DNA of 64,000 nt from a bacterium (GCA_024743115.1 JANSXC010000027.1:1-64000); one strand, 5' to 3'; shown: positions 28,608 to 38,075, counted from the stretch's first letter. Numbers and translations are program-made. Notes: generated by a model not told the origin, from the sequence alone.

Positions 28608-29252
28608 TCAGCGACGTTCGATCAGCTCGTCCGCTGCATACCGGACCTTGGGGGCGTTCCCGTATTTGTCGTCCGCGTGGCGATAGCCCGCGGTGCAGGC
28701 GACGAGCGTCGTGTAGTCGCTGCCCTCGAGGCCCAGCAGTTCGTCGTAGCGTGCCATGTCGATGCCTTCCATCGGGCAGGTGTCGACGCCGAGCATCGCT
28801 GCGGTGGTCATGAACTGGCCAAGCGCGATGTAGACCTGGCGCGCGTTCCAACCCGCGAGGTCCTTGGCGGCCCAGCCGTTCTTGACGAACCCGACCAGCA
28901 TCTTGCGGTAGCCGTCGAGTGATTCGATCGGTGTGCCGCGGACTTCGGCCGTGCGGTTCAGGAATCGGTCGATGTCGGTCGTCTCGATCGTTCGCTTGCC
29001 GAGAAAGACGACGAGCCGCGCCGCATCGGTGATCTGCGACTGATTCCAGGACGCCGTGCGGAGCTGGCCGCGAAGCTCGGGATCGTCGACGACCACGAAC
29101 TTCCAGGGCTGCAGCCCGAACGACGACGGGCTCGTGACGAGCGCGTTCTCGAGTGCGGTCCAGTGCTCGTCGGGGATCGCGCGCGCCGGGTCGAATTGTT
29201 TGGTGGCGTAGCGCCAGCCGAGCTGCTGGGTGACGTCTGTGGGGGTCATCAT
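28608..29252 (-). CDS. NAD(P)H-dependent nitroreductase (FMN, NfsB-like)
   Basis: This is a flavin oxidoreductase that reduces nitro or quinone compounds with NAD(P)H. The 214-residue length is typical. Family features are RYATKQFDP at residues 14-22 (FMN-binding Arg and Lys), SPSSFGLQPWKFVVVDD near 41-57, QVYIALGQFMTTAAMLGVDTCPMEG near 139-163 and a C-terminal KYGNAPKVR. It lies 25 bases after htpG on the same strand and may be read through from it. The substrate is unknown. Confidence 0.93.
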   Translation of the reverse strand: MMTPTDVTQQLGWRYATKQFDPARAIPDEHWTALENALVTSPSSFGLQPWKFVVVDDPELRGQLRTASWNQSQITDAARLVVFLGKRTIETTDIDRFLNRTAEVRGTPIESLDGYRKMLVGFVKNGWAAKDLAGWNARQVYIALGQFMTTAAMLGVDTCPMEGIDMARYDELLGLEGSDYTTLVACTAGYRHADDKYGNAPKVRYAADELIERR

Positions 29253-29277
29253 CGTGGTTGGGCGACTCGGAGTCTTC

Positions 29278-31185
29278 TCAGGCCTTGGTCATGAGCTGCG
29301 CGACCCGGCGGGCGAACGCGCCGGGGTCAGTCGGCAGCGCGCCCTCGGCGATCAGGGCCTGATCGTGCAGCAGGGCCGACCACTCGCCGAACTGGTCGTC
29401 GTCGGTCATGGACTCGAGCTTCTGGATCACGGGGTGGTCCGGATTGACCTCGAGGATGCGCTGCTGCTCGGGAACGTCGTGCCCGGCTTCCCGTAGCATC
29501 CGCTCTTGGTGTGCGCTCATGCCCCCGCCATCGCTGACGAGGCACGCCGGCGAGTCGGTGAGGCGGTCCGTGACGCGCACGCTCTTGACGTTGCTCTCGA
29601 GCGACTTGCCGAGCCGTTCGAGCACGGGGGCGAGGGCCTTCTCTTTCTCTTCCTTGGCCTTCTTCTCTTCCTCGCTCTCGGGGAGATCGAGGGCGCCCTT
29701 CGCGGCGGAGACGAACTGCTTGCCGTCGAACTCACGCAACGCGTCGACGACCCACTCGTCGATCGGGTCGGTCATCAGGAGCACCTCGTAGCCGCGTTTG
29801 GCGAGTGCCTCGATGTGCGGGCTCGACTTCGCGGTCGCGAGCGAGTCACCCGTGACGTAGTAGATCGACTTCTGGTCCTCGGTCATGCGGCCGACGTAGT
29901 CCGCGAGTCCGTGCAGTTCGTCGTCGTGGGTGCTGCGGAAGCGCAGCAGGCCCGCGAGGCGCTCACGCGAGTCGAACTCGTGGTAGACGCCTTCCTTGAG
30001 TGAGCGGCCGAACTCGCTCCAGAACTGCTCGAAGCGGTTGACCTTCTGCTTCTCGCCGTCGACGTCGCGCTCGGTTTCGCCCTCGTTCGCGAGTTCTTCG
30101 AGCAACGTGAGCGACTTGCCGACGACCTGTTTGCGGATGAAGCGCGTCGTTGCGTCCTTCTGCAGGATCTCGCGCGACACGTTCAGAGGCAGGTCCTCGC
30201 TATCGACGACGCCGCGCATGAAGCGCAGCCATTCGGGCACGATCTCCTGCGCGTCGTCCATGATGAAGACGCGCTTGACGAACAGGCGGACACCGGACTT
30301 CTTGCGATCCCCGAGGTCGAACGGCGCCTTCGTCGGGATGTAGAGCAGGCCCGTAAGTTCGTGCGTGCCTTCGATCCGAAAGTGCGTCCACCCGAGCGGG
30401 TCCTGCCAGTCGTGCGACAGTGACTTGTAGAACTCCTGATACTGCGCGTCCTCGATCTCGCCCTTGTTGCGGGTCCAGAGTGCGCTGGCGGCGTTGAGCG
30501 CGACCCACTCGGTCGTCGTCTCCTTCTCGTCGCCTTCGCCGGTGGTCTTCTCGATCTCCATGCGGATCGGCCAGCGCACGTAGTCGCTGTACTTGCGCAC
30601 CGTCTCGCGCACGGGCCATTCCTCGAGATACTCCTTCGCGTCGTCCTTGAGCTTCAGCACGAGCTCGGTGCCGCGCGTCTCGCGTTCGCCGCGACGAATC
30701 TCGAAATCACCCTTCGCGGCGCTTTCCCATTCCCAGGTCTCATCGCTGCCGGCCTTGCGCGAGATCACGCGAACCGAATCGGCGACGAGGAACGCTGAAT
30801 AGAAGCCGACGCCGAACTGACCGATCAGCGAGATGTCCTTCTTCTGATCCGCGCTCAGCGATTCGGCGAGCTTCCGGCTGCCCGAGCGCGCGATCGTGCC
30901 GAGGTTGCCGATCAGCTCGTCGTGGCTCATGCCGATGCCGTTGTCGCGGATCGTGAGCGTGCCCGCATCCTTGTCGCGGACGAGTTCGATCTGCAGTTCT
31001 TCGTCCTGGCCCATGAGGCCGTGATCGGTCAGCGCGCGAAAGCTCAGCTGATCGATCGCATCCGCGGCGTTGCTGATCAGCTCGCGGAGGAAGACTTCGC
31101 GATGCGAGTAGAGCGAGTTGACGACGAGCGAGAGGACTTCGTTGACCTCTGCTTGAAAGACGTGCTTCTCGGAGGTTGCGGCCAT
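29278..31185 (-). CDS. htpG: Hsp90-family molecular chaperone HtpG
   Basis: HtpG is the bacterial Hsp90, an ATP-driven dimeric chaperone in the cytoplasm. The 635-residue length fits. The N-terminal GHKL ATPase is clear: LRELISNAADAIDQL (34-48), DNGIGM, GQFGVGFYSAFLVAD. The middle domain has the LYIPTKAPFDL and VKRVFIMDD stretches, and the C-terminal dimerisation domain follows a charged EEEKKAKEEKEK segment. The upstream region (31186-31295) shows no CIRCE element. A divergent hybrid kinase gene shares that region. Confidence 0.98.
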   Translation of the reverse strand: MAATSEKHVFQAEVNEVLSLVVNSLYSHREVFLRELISNAADAIDQLSFRALTDHGLMGQDEELQIELVRDKDAGTLTIRDNGIGMSHDELIGNLGTIARSGSRKLAESLSADQKKDISLIGQFGVGFYSAFLVADSVRVISRKAGSDETWEWESAAKGDFEIRRGERETRGTELVLKLKDDAKEYLEEWPVRETVRKYSDYVRWPIRMEIEKTTGEGDEKETTTEWVALNAASALWTRNKGEIEDAQYQEFYKSLSHDWQDPLGWTHFRIEGTHELTGLLYIPTKAPFDLGDRKKSGVRLFVKRVFIMDDAQEIVPEWLRFMRGVVDSEDLPLNVSREILQKDATTRFIRKQVVGKSLTLLEELANEGETERDVDGEKQKVNRFEQFWSEFGRSLKEGVYHEFDSRERLAGLLRFRSTHDDELHGLADYVGRMTEDQKSIYYVTGDSLATAKSSPHIEALAKRGYEVLLMTDPIDEWVVDALREFDGKQFVSAAKGALDLPESEEEKKAKEEKEKALAPVLERLGKSLESNVKSVRVTDRLTDSPACLVSDGGGMSAHQERMLREAGHDVPEQQRILEVNPDHPVIQKLESMTDDDQFGEWSALLHDQALIAEGALPTDPGAFARRVAQLMTKA

Positions 31186-31295
31186 GGCTTGTATTGGGTT
31201 TGTAATGGTCCCTGTCGAATTCCAGGGGCAAAGAGGATTGCGACGGGTGCGGGCAGGTTCAAGGGTAAGATGCGGCGGCCTCTACCGACCCCGCC

Positions 31296-33200
31296 ATGGT
31301 CTTCGTCGACACCGTCGGCTTTTTCGCGTTTGTCTGCCTTTGGATGCAGGCGGCGCTAGCGGGCTGTCTGCTGGCGTTCCTGTTCGTGGTGACGGCAGAC
31401 CGGATGCCGTGGCTGATCCGTCTCCGGCTCGCGATCGGAGTCCTGGCGCTCGGCTTCTTCGCAATTGCGACGCGATTCACGCTCCTGTTCCAGGATGGCC
31501 CCGATTCGGGGGCGTTGCGTGACGGGCAGTTGATCCCGGGGGTGCTCTACGGGGTCTATGTCACCGCCAAGCTGGGCTTCTGGTGGTTCCTGCTCGGGGC
31601 GATCGCCAGCATTCGGGGTCGGCTCTGGCCGCGGTTCGGGTGGTTGGGCGCTGTCCTGTTGTTCGGGTGTGGTGTGGTCGCGGGCTGCGTAAACGTGGTC
31701 GATCAGCTGGTGTTGGCGCAGGTCCCTGCCGTCGTGATGGCCGGATTCTACGGCGCCGCGATGTTGTGGCCCGTCCGCCCTGGTCGGGCGGATGTAGGCC
31801 ATCGCGTCGTGGCCGTGGTGCTCGCGGCAATGGCCTGCTTGTGGTTGCTCTATGCGGTGGCGGTTGTCTGCCAGGCCTTTGGCATCGCGCAGTCTTCTCT
31901 CTGGGTCGTCGTGTTGCGGAACAACTCGGTGTGGGACTTCCTGCTGCAGGTCGTCTTCGCGATCGGGATCGTGACCATGATGATGGATGGCGCCAATGCC
32001 GAGCTCGGGCGCGCGCAGCACGAACGAGATCTGCTGCAGGAACGCGTGGAGCAGGACGAGAAGCTGCGCGCGCTCAGCACGCTCGTGGCGGGCGCCGCAC
32101 ACGAGATCAACAACCCACTGACGTCGATCCTCGGGTTCTCGGACCAGCTCATGATGGAGGATCCGGAGGCGCGTCGCCACGCGGCCCGGGTCATCCAGGA
32201 GCAAGCCGTGCGCTGTCGGCACATCGTCAAGCGCATGTCGGTGCTGACTCACGCGCGCGAGCCCCGGCCGCGTCGCGTTGAGATGCGGGAGTTCGTGCAG
32301 CGCGTCGTCCGAGGGCTCGCGCCGCAGTTCGAGGCCGCGAACGTTCGCCTCCACGTCGCCGAGATCGCGAGCGACTGTGTCGTGCGGGCCGAGCCTGCGG
32401 CCCTCGATCAGATCCTGACCGTGCTCCTGGTCAACGCGCTGCAAGCTGCGCCGCCCGACACGACGATCTGGGTCGACGTCGTGGCCGCGGAGGAGAGCAT
32501 CACGCTCGTGGTCGAGGACGAAGGGCTCGGGGTGCCGGAGGCCGACCGCGCGCGGGTCTTCGAACCGCTGTTCACGACGAAGGTTGGAACCGGGTCGGGT
32601 CTCGGGCTCGCGGTGGCGAGCACGCTCGTGCGGGCGCACGGTGGCACGATCCGCGTCGTGGACGGTGTCGTCGGCGCCCGGTTCGTTGTCATGCTGCCGC
32701 GCGGTGAGCACGGCCCCGATGCTCACGACTCGGATCCGGTGCTCGAAACCGACGAGCGTCTGCGGGTTCGTGGCGCCCGGATGCTGGTCATCGACGACGA
32801 GCCGCTCGTTCGCGAATCGATCCGGCGCCACGCGCTCGCCGCGGGTTGGCAGGTCGATGAGTCGGATTCGGCGGAGGGCGCCCTGCGGCGCCTGCTCGAA
32901 CAGAACGAACGTTTCGACGCCGTGGCCTGCGACCTGCGGATGCCGGGGCTGTCGGGCTTCGATCTCTACGAGCGGCTGGCAACGGATGCGCCGGACCTGT
33001 TGCGGCGCATGGTGTTCATCACCGGCGACCTCGCCTCGGAAGAGGCGGCGCAGTTCGCCGAGCGCACGCAGGCGCCGATCTTCACCAAGCCGTTCGACTA
33101 CCCGGAATTGCTCGATTGTCTGCGGGGCCGCGTCACTGCCGAGTCGGTCGGTGGGGGTTCGAGCGGTGGCGATTCGACGGGTGGCGATCAGGCCTGCTGA
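31296..33200 (+). CDS. Hybrid histidine kinase with multi-pass membrane sensor and receiver domain
   Basis: The 634-residue protein has about seven membrane segments (residues 8-33, 42-62, 84-104, 115-133, 140-160, 170-193 and 212-230) in place of an external sensor. A short coiled coil leads to the kinase: His269 in LVAGAAHEINNPLTSILG (NtrB-like H box), ATPase motifs VNALQAAP, EDEGLGVP and GTGSGLGLAV. The receiver domain starts MLVIDDEPLV (497) with Asp546 (VACDLRMPG) and a Lys in FTKPFDYPE. The stimulus is probably sensed in the membrane. It is divergent from htpG, and a BI-1 gene follows 72 bases later. Confidence 0.92.
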   Translation: MVFVDTVGFFAFVCLWMQAALAGCLLAFLFVVTADRMPWLIRLRLAIGVLALGFFAIATRFTLLFQDGPDSGALRDGQLIPGVLYGVYVTAKLGFWWFLLGAIASIRGRLWPRFGWLGAVLLFGCGVVAGCVNVVDQLVLAQVPAVVMAGFYGAAMLWPVRPGRADVGHRVVAVVLAAMACLWLLYAVAVVCQAFGIAQSSLWVVVLRNNSVWDFLLQVVFAIGIVTMMMDGANAELGRAQHERDLLQERVEQDEKLRALSTLVAGAAHEINNPLTSILGFSDQLMMEDPEARRHAARVIQEQAVRCRHIVKRMSVLTHAREPRPRRVEMREFVQRVVRGLAPQFEAANVRLHVAEIASDCVVRAEPAALDQILTVLLVNALQAAPPDTTIWVDVVAAEESITLVVEDEGLGVPEADRARVFEPLFTTKVGTGSGLGLAVASTLVRAHGGTIRVVDGVVGARFVVMLPRGEHGPDAHDSDPVLETDERLRVRGARMLVIDDEPLVRESIRRHALAAGWQVDESDSAEGALRRLLEQNERFDAVACDLRMPGLSGFDLYERLATDAPDLLRRMVFITGDLASEEAAQFAERTQAPIFTKPFDYPELLDCLRGRVTAESVGGGSSGGDSTGGDQAC

Positions 33201-33272
33201 GGCTCGACGCCGATAGGGACGGGGTTACACTTCGAGGCCGCAGACCTCCCAACCAACCAGAGAGTCGATTCG

Positions 33273-33983
33273 ATGGAAGAACGTAATCCCTACGCCGAGA
33301 TGGCGGCGCCCGTGGCGGCGTTCGCGGCCGCGAGCGAGCGCGCCGCGTTCCTGAAGCGCGTCTACAGCTACCTGTTCCTCGGCATCCTCGGCTTCGCCGC
33401 GACGCTCTGGGCGGCGGGGAACGTCGCGCCAGTGCGGGATCTGATGCTGGACCTCTGGGGCCTCATCGCGGGCACGAAGTTCGGAATCTTGATCTACATG
33501 GGGCTGTTCTGGGGCGGCTCGTGGCTAGTGAACCGTCTCGCCGAGACGCGGCCGATCAACGCGATTGCGTACGCGAGCTGGGCGTTCCTGCTCGGCTTGC
33601 TCGTTGCGCCGCTCGTTTTGATCGCCGGGCCCGAGACCGTGACGCTCGCGAGTGCGCTCACCGCGGGGATCTTCGGCAGCCTGACCGCTTATGTGCTCTG
33701 GACGGGCAAGGACTTCAGCTTCATCCGCGGTGCGTTGCTTCTCGGCGGCCTCGTAGTGTTCGGCGCGTTCATCGCCGGGTTCTTCTTCCACGCGCCGTGG
33801 CTCCACGTTGCGATCTCGGCGGGCATCGTCGCGCTGTGTGCGGGCTATATCCTCTACTACACGAGCCACATCCTGCACCATCTGCCGACGACGATGGCGA
33901 TGACCGGTGCGATCCTGCTGTTCACCGAGGTCGTGCTGCTGTTCAAGCACATCCTGCTGCTGTTGATGCGCGCGCGGGACTGA
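33273..33983 (+). CDS. Bax inhibitor-1/YccA family membrane protein
   Basis: This is an integral membrane protein of the BI-1 (TMBIM) family, several members of which conduct protons or calcium. The 236 residues contain seven predicted membrane segments. The family layout is seen in FLKRVYSYLFLGILGFAATLW at the first segment and the GYILYYTSHILHHLPT stretch before the last one. The bacterial role is not well defined. An ATG with AGAG upstream supports the start. The AftB-like gene follows 28 bases later, so the two may share a transcript. Confidence 0.9.
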   Translation: MEERNPYAEMAAPVAAFAAASERAAFLKRVYSYLFLGILGFAATLWAAGNVAPVRDLMLDLWGLIAGTKFGILIYMGLFWGGSWLVNRLAETRPINAIAYASWAFLLGLLVAPLVLIAGPETVTLASALTAGIFGSLTAYVLWTGKDFSFIRGALLLGGLVVFGAFIAGFFFHAPWLHVAISAGIVALCAGYILYYTSHILHHLPTTMAMTGAILLFTEVVLLFKHILLLLMRARD

Positions 33984-34011
33984 TCCCGCGCTGCGACCTC
34001 TTCGCCTCGCC

Positions 34012-35949
34012 GTGCGACCGACCCTGGCCTGGCCGCTCGGCCTGCTGATCGCCGCGCTGGTCGGCGCGGCGACGTTCGCCGTTGCGTGGATCTGCGACGA
34101 CGCGCTCGTCACGCTGCGGCACGTCGAGAACCTCGCCGCTGGCGACGGCTTCTGCTGGAACGTCGCCGATCGCGCGCAGACCGCGACACACCCGCTCTGG
34201 ATCCTGCTGCTCGCAGGGGTCCGGTGTTTCAGCGGCGAACCGTTCTTCACGACGATGGTCGTCGGCGTCGTGTTCACGACCTTCGGCGCGTTGCTGCTCG
34301 CGCGGCATGCCGGCGGCCCGGTCGCGGCGGTGGGCATCGTCGGTGTAGCTTTGCTCGGCTCGCGCGCGTTCGTCGAGTTCGGCACGGGTGGGCTCGAGAA
34401 CCCGTTCGTCTACGCGCTGCTGGCCGGCTACCTCCACGTTTGGACCGTGTCGAAAGGGGCGCGGCGACTCCGGCGTCTGGCGTTGGTTGGCGCGCTCCTC
34501 GGGCTGGCGCGTCAGGACGTCGGCCTGCTGATCTTCCCGAGCGGATTCTGGGCCATGCGGGGACTGTCGTGGCGCGAGATCGTCGCCGCGATCTGGCCGG
34601 GGCTGCTGCTCGTGCTCATGTGGTGCGGATTCGCGCTGATCTACTTCGGCACGCTGATGCCGACGCCGGCCTACGGCAAGGTCGTCGCGGCCGATGTCGA
34701 CTCGATGGCGTTGTTCACGCAGGGGCTGCGCTACTTCGCCGATGTTCTCGCCCGGGATCCGCTCACGATCACAGTGCTCGTGCTCGCGATCGTCGCCGGC
34801 TTCTGGCGGCCGAGCGGCGATCACACGCCGCTCGCGATCGGTGTGCTGCTGCAGGTGCTCTACGCCCTGAAGGTCGGGGGCGACTTCATGTCCGGGCGCT
34901 TCTTCACCGCCGCGTTCGTCGTGGCCGTTTTCGTGCTCGGCACGAGGGTGCGTGGCGTCTTCACGTGGCCCGTCATCGTGTTGCTCGTCGCGACCACGTT
35001 TGCGCCGGGTCTGCCGCCATGGGCGCGCGACATCCCGCAGCCCTCCGAGGCGCGGATCGAGCACGGCATCGGCAACGAACGCGCCTACTACGCGGCGACG
35101 CTGGCGTGGCACAGCCCGACGCTCGCGGCGCCAAAACACGGTGAGCACGGCGCGGTCTTCGCCGCGCGCGAGCGCCCGGCGGTCCTGATCGCGACGACAG
35201 CCGGCGCGTACGGTTTTCTCGGTGGTCGCCATGTGCACGTCGTCGAGCCGTTCCTCTGCGACCCACTGCTCATGCGCCTGCCGCTGCACGATCCGAACGA
35301 CTGGCGCATCGGTCACTTCAAACGCCGGATTCCCGAGGGCTATCTCGAAACCTTGGCGTCCGGTGAGAATCGGATCGTCCACCCGGCACTGGCGAAGTAC
35401 TGGGATGCGTTGCGGATCGTGCTGCGCGAGCCGGTGTTCTCCGGCCAACGTTGGCGCACGCTCTTCGGGTTCTGGGCGGGAGAGTACGACGGGCTGCTCG
35501 CGCGGTATGTCGCTGATGGTTACCTGCCGCCGCCGCTGATCGAGCGGCGCTTCGATGAGCTGTCGGCGACCGTGAAGCTCGGCACGCCATGGTTCGATGC
35601 CGATTGCGTCGTCGTACGTGAGGGGGGGCTGCGGCTGCATCGTGGCGCAGGACGGTCCGGTTCTGGCGACCCGAACGCGGCGCCCGCGAAACGCCTGCGT
35701 CTGCTCGTCGATGGCGGTGGATCGGGCCACGTGATCTTTCGCCGCGATGGCGAGGAGGTAGCGCGTGCACCGTTGGTGGTTGCCGACCGCTTTCTCGGCG
35801 GTGCGCGCTGGATCGGAATCGAGCTGCCCGAGAACGCGCGCGAGTTCGACGCGGTCGACGTTCGACTCGCGACGTCGGATCCGCGCATCGAAGCCAAGGT
35901 ATTCACGTTGCCGGTCTTCGCCGTGCTCGGCGTCGACCTCGGTTACTGA
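34012..35949 (+). CDS. GT-C membrane glycosyltransferase-like protein, AftB-related
   Basis: The 645-residue protein (GTG start) has about ten membrane segments in its first 330 residues and a soluble C-terminal half. The first loop reads ICDDALVTLRHVENLAAGDG, then ATHPLWILLL. Paired Asp (29 and 30) followed by this TLR-VxNL-x-G pattern is typical of the lipid-linked sugar transferases of the AftB group (mycobacterial terminal arabinofuranosyltransferase). A later KVGGDFMSGRFF motif also fits. The expected role is to transfer a sugar from a polyprenyl-phosphate donor to an envelope glycan outside the membrane. The acceptor in this organism is unknown. Confidence 0.78.
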   Translation: MRPTLAWPLGLLIAALVGAATFAVAWICDDALVTLRHVENLAAGDGFCWNVADRAQTATHPLWILLLAGVRCFSGEPFFTTMVVGVVFTTFGALLLARHAGGPVAAVGIVGVALLGSRAFVEFGTGGLENPFVYALLAGYLHVWTVSKGARRLRRLALVGALLGLARQDVGLLIFPSGFWAMRGLSWREIVAAIWPGLLLVLMWCGFALIYFGTLMPTPAYGKVVAADVDSMALFTQGLRYFADVLARDPLTITVLVLAIVAGFWRPSGDHTPLAIGVLLQVLYALKVGGDFMSGRFFTAAFVVAVFVLGTRVRGVFTWPVIVLLVATTFAPGLPPWARDIPQPSEARIEHGIGNERAYYAATLAWHSPTLAAPKHGEHGAVFAARERPAVLIATTAGAYGFLGGRHVHVVEPFLCDPLLMRLPLHDPNDWRIGHFKRRIPEGYLETLASGENRIVHPALAKYWDALRIVLREPVFSGQRWRTLFGFWAGEYDGLLARYVADGYLPPPLIERRFDELSATVKLGTPWFDADCVVVREGGLRLHRGAGRSGSGDPNAAPAKRLRLLVDGGGSGHVIFRRDGEEVARAPLVVADRFLGGARWIGIELPENAREFDAVDVRLATSDPRIEAKVFTLPVFAVLGVDLGY

Positions 35950-35986
35950 CCCTGAGTGCGTGTTGCTCGCTACGGCCGGGTACCGC

Positions 35987-36907
35987 TCAACGCGGGGGCG
36001 CGTCACATGCAAACCGGACGCCGAAGAACGCATTGCGCTCGTTGACCTCCGCGCTGGAGCGCGTGCGTGGCGTCGCGGGCGGGGTCGAGAACCAGGAGCC
36101 GCCGCGGATGACGCGATGTCGGCCCTTCGTCGTGCCGACTGGATCGCGCCGGGCCGCCTCGCCCTGCTTGACGCGGATCCCGTACGCTGCCGGCGAGAAG
36201 TCGTCGATGCACCACTCCCAGAGGTTGCCGAGCATGTCGTGCAGGCCGAGTGCGTTCGCCGCCTTCTTACCGACGGGGTGGATGCGGAAGTCCGCGTTGC
36301 GGTGAAACCAGGCGTGCGCGCGCATGCCGGTTTCGTCGCGCCACGGTAGTTCTTCGTCGGCTCGGCCAGCCGTGCAGGCGAACTCCCATTCGGCCTCCGT
36401 CGGCAGCCGATACGACAGCGTCTGCGCGAGCTTCATTGCGTCTTCGAAGCTGAGTGGCATCGGCAGCTCGCCGGCCTGCTCGCCGTCTCCCGGCTCCGGC
36501 ACGGCGGGTGCCGGGTCGGCGCCGAAGCGGTCGACGCACTGCTGCCACGCCGCTACGGAGAACTCGGTCTCGGCGATCAGGTAATCGCGTGTGAGCGTGA
36601 CCTCATGGCGCGGCTGCTCGGTCGGGAGCTTGCCGCCGCCCATGTCGAAGCTGCCGGCTGCGATCCGCACGAACACGAGGCCGGTGCGCGGATCGCGCAA
36701 CCGCCGGCCCGGGTGCTCGGGATCGAGATCCTCCCACGTCGCGGGGCTGGCGAACTCCGCGAGTTGTGCTTTCGCCTCGGCGGTGACCGGTTTCGGCGCC
36801 GGGGCTGGCGGAGCGGTATCGTCGCCGCAGGCCGCGAGGACGACGAGCAGCACGGCGCCGGCACACGGCGTTAGCCGTCGGATCGCGATCAACCGTTGCG
36901 GGAGCAT
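35987..36907 (-). CDS. SUMF1-domain lipoprotein lacking the catalytic cysteines of FGE
   Basis: The 306-residue protein has a lipoprotein signal (lipobox LAAC at about 24-27) and a formylglycine-generating-enzyme-like (SUMF1) fold: FVRIAAGSFDMGG, TEFSVAAWQQCVDRFG, YRLPTEAEWEFACTAGR, LGLHDMLGNLWEWC and VIRGGSWF near the end. In true FGE the stretch after GGS contains two active-site Cys; here it reads GGSWFSTPPATPRTRSS, without either. It is therefore probably a binding or structural protein, not the sulfatase-activating oxidase. The ATG at 36907 is chosen over two upstream ATGs because it gives a compact signal peptide. Confidence 0.88.
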   Translation of the reverse strand: MLPQRLIAIRRLTPCAGAVLLVVLAACGDDTAPPAPAPKPVTAEAKAQLAEFASPATWEDLDPEHPGRRLRDPRTGLVFVRIAAGSFDMGGGKLPTEQPRHEVTLTRDYLIAETEFSVAAWQQCVDRFGADPAPAVPEPGDGEQAGELPMPLSFEDAMKLAQTLSYRLPTEAEWEFACTAGRADEELPWRDETGMRAHAWFHRNADFRIHPVGKKAANALGLHDMLGNLWEWCIDDFSPAAYGIRVKQGEAARRDPVGTTKGRHRVIRGGSWFSTPPATPRTRSSAEVNERNAFFGVRFACDAPPR

Positions 36908-36964
36908 GCGTGCCGCGATCATGCCACTGTCCGCGCCGCGCTCAACCGCTATCATCCCGCGCCG

Positions 36965-38056
36965 ATGGCCCGCCGCTCATGGAGTTTCCGACTGCTGTTG
37001 CTCGCTGGCTCGACCGGCGTCGCGCTGGTCGGTGCGGAGCTGGGCTTCCGGTGGTTCGGCCCAGGAACCGGCGGCTATGGCCCCGGCGCGTTCTACACGC
37101 CGAACGGCATTGCCATTCCGGTTGCGGAGATCGCGAACTATCTCAGTGGTGGCGGTCATCTCGGCGGAGGTGATCTCGAGCCGCCAGCCGGGCGCCTGAC
37201 GCCGTCGCTGCGCGTCAAGCAGGGCTACGACCGTCCGCGCTGGGACTACTTCGATGCACCCCTCGGCATCGAAGTGCGGCACAACTCGCGTGGCTTTCGC
37301 GACGAGGAGTTTCCCGTCGAGAAGCCGGCGGGGGAGTTTCGGGTGCTTGCGTTCGGTGATTCGTTCACGTGGGGCAGCGGGGTGCTTGCCGAAGATGCCT
37401 GGCCGCACATCGTCGAGGGCCGCCTGCGGCAGGGCGGTTCCGCGCAGGTGGTGAACTGCGGCTTCGCCTGCGGCACCTACAACCCGACGGGCTACGACGC
37501 GTGGCTCCGAAGCGACGGCCTGCTGCTGTCACCCGACATGGTGATCGTCGGCTTCTGTCTCAACGACATGGAACCGAAGAGCAACGCCGTCCCGATGCTG
37601 AGCTACGAACCGCCCAAGCCCGAGCCGAGCTTCAGCGCGATTCTCGCGTATGCGATGTGGACGCAGGCGGTGCGGGCGGCGCGGCAACGGCCGCACGACT
37701 TCACGCCGGTGGTTGCCAACGACCCCACGGTTTGGAACGCGGTGCAGCAGGCACTCCGAGATCTCAAGCGGACGTGCGACGACAACGGGATCGCGCTCGT
37801 GCTCGCGATCTTCCCGATGCTGAGCCAGCTAGACATCGAGCCGTACCCCTACGCCGGGCTGATCACGATGGTGCGCGAGTTCTGCGCCGACGCAGGCATC
37901 CGTTGCCTCGACCTCGGTCCGGAGTTCATCGGGCGGACCGACGAACTCGAGCTCTGGGTCCATCCGACGGACCAGCACCCCAACCACGTCGGGCACGAGA
38001 TCATGGGTAATCGGATCTTCGAGTTCCTGCAGGCCGAGGGGCTGCTGCCGGAGTAA
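36965..38056 (+). CDS. SGNH/GDSL-family hydrolase, membrane-anchored or secreted
   Basis: This is a predicted esterase or O-acyl hydrolase/transferase of the envelope. In 363 residues there is an N-terminal hydrophobic segment (about 9-25). The catalytic Ser is in block I FGDSFTWGSG (Ser133), the oxyanion Gly and Asn appear in VNCGFACGTYN and VGFCLNDME, and the block V Asp-x-x-His lies in HPTDQHPNHVGH near the C-terminus. The sequence before block I (HNSRGFRDEEFP) is common in planctomycete SGNH proteins. It is divergent from the SUMF1 lipoprotein with 57 bases between. Confidence 0.88.
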   Translation: MARRSWSFRLLLLAGSTGVALVGAELGFRWFGPGTGGYGPGAFYTPNGIAIPVAEIANYLSGGGHLGGGDLEPPAGRLTPSLRVKQGYDRPRWDYFDAPLGIEVRHNSRGFRDEEFPVEKPAGEFRVLAFGDSFTWGSGVLAEDAWPHIVEGRLRQGGSAQVVNCGFACGTYNPTGYDAWLRSDGLLLSPDMVIVGFCLNDMEPKSNAVPMLSYEPPKPEPSFSAILAYAMWTQAVRAARQRPHDFTPVVANDPTVWNAVQQALRDLKRTCDDNGIALVLAIFPMLSQLDIEPYPYAGLITMVREFCADAGIRCLDLGPEFIGRTDELELWVHPTDQHPNHVGHEIMGNRIFEFLQAEGLLPE

Positions 38057-38075
38057 CTGCCGCAGTTCGTCGCGA

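Noticed and set aside
31186..31295. Heat-shock control element ahead of htpG
   Set aside because: No CIRCE repeat was found. CTTGAA is present on the minus strand but without a sigma-32-type -10 box at the right distance; a TTGAAC/AATCCT pair is too weak to report.
35987..36907. Formylglycine-generating enzyme for the sulfatase at 58608
   Set aside because: The two active-site cysteines expected after GGS are missing, so only the SUMF1 fold is claimed.
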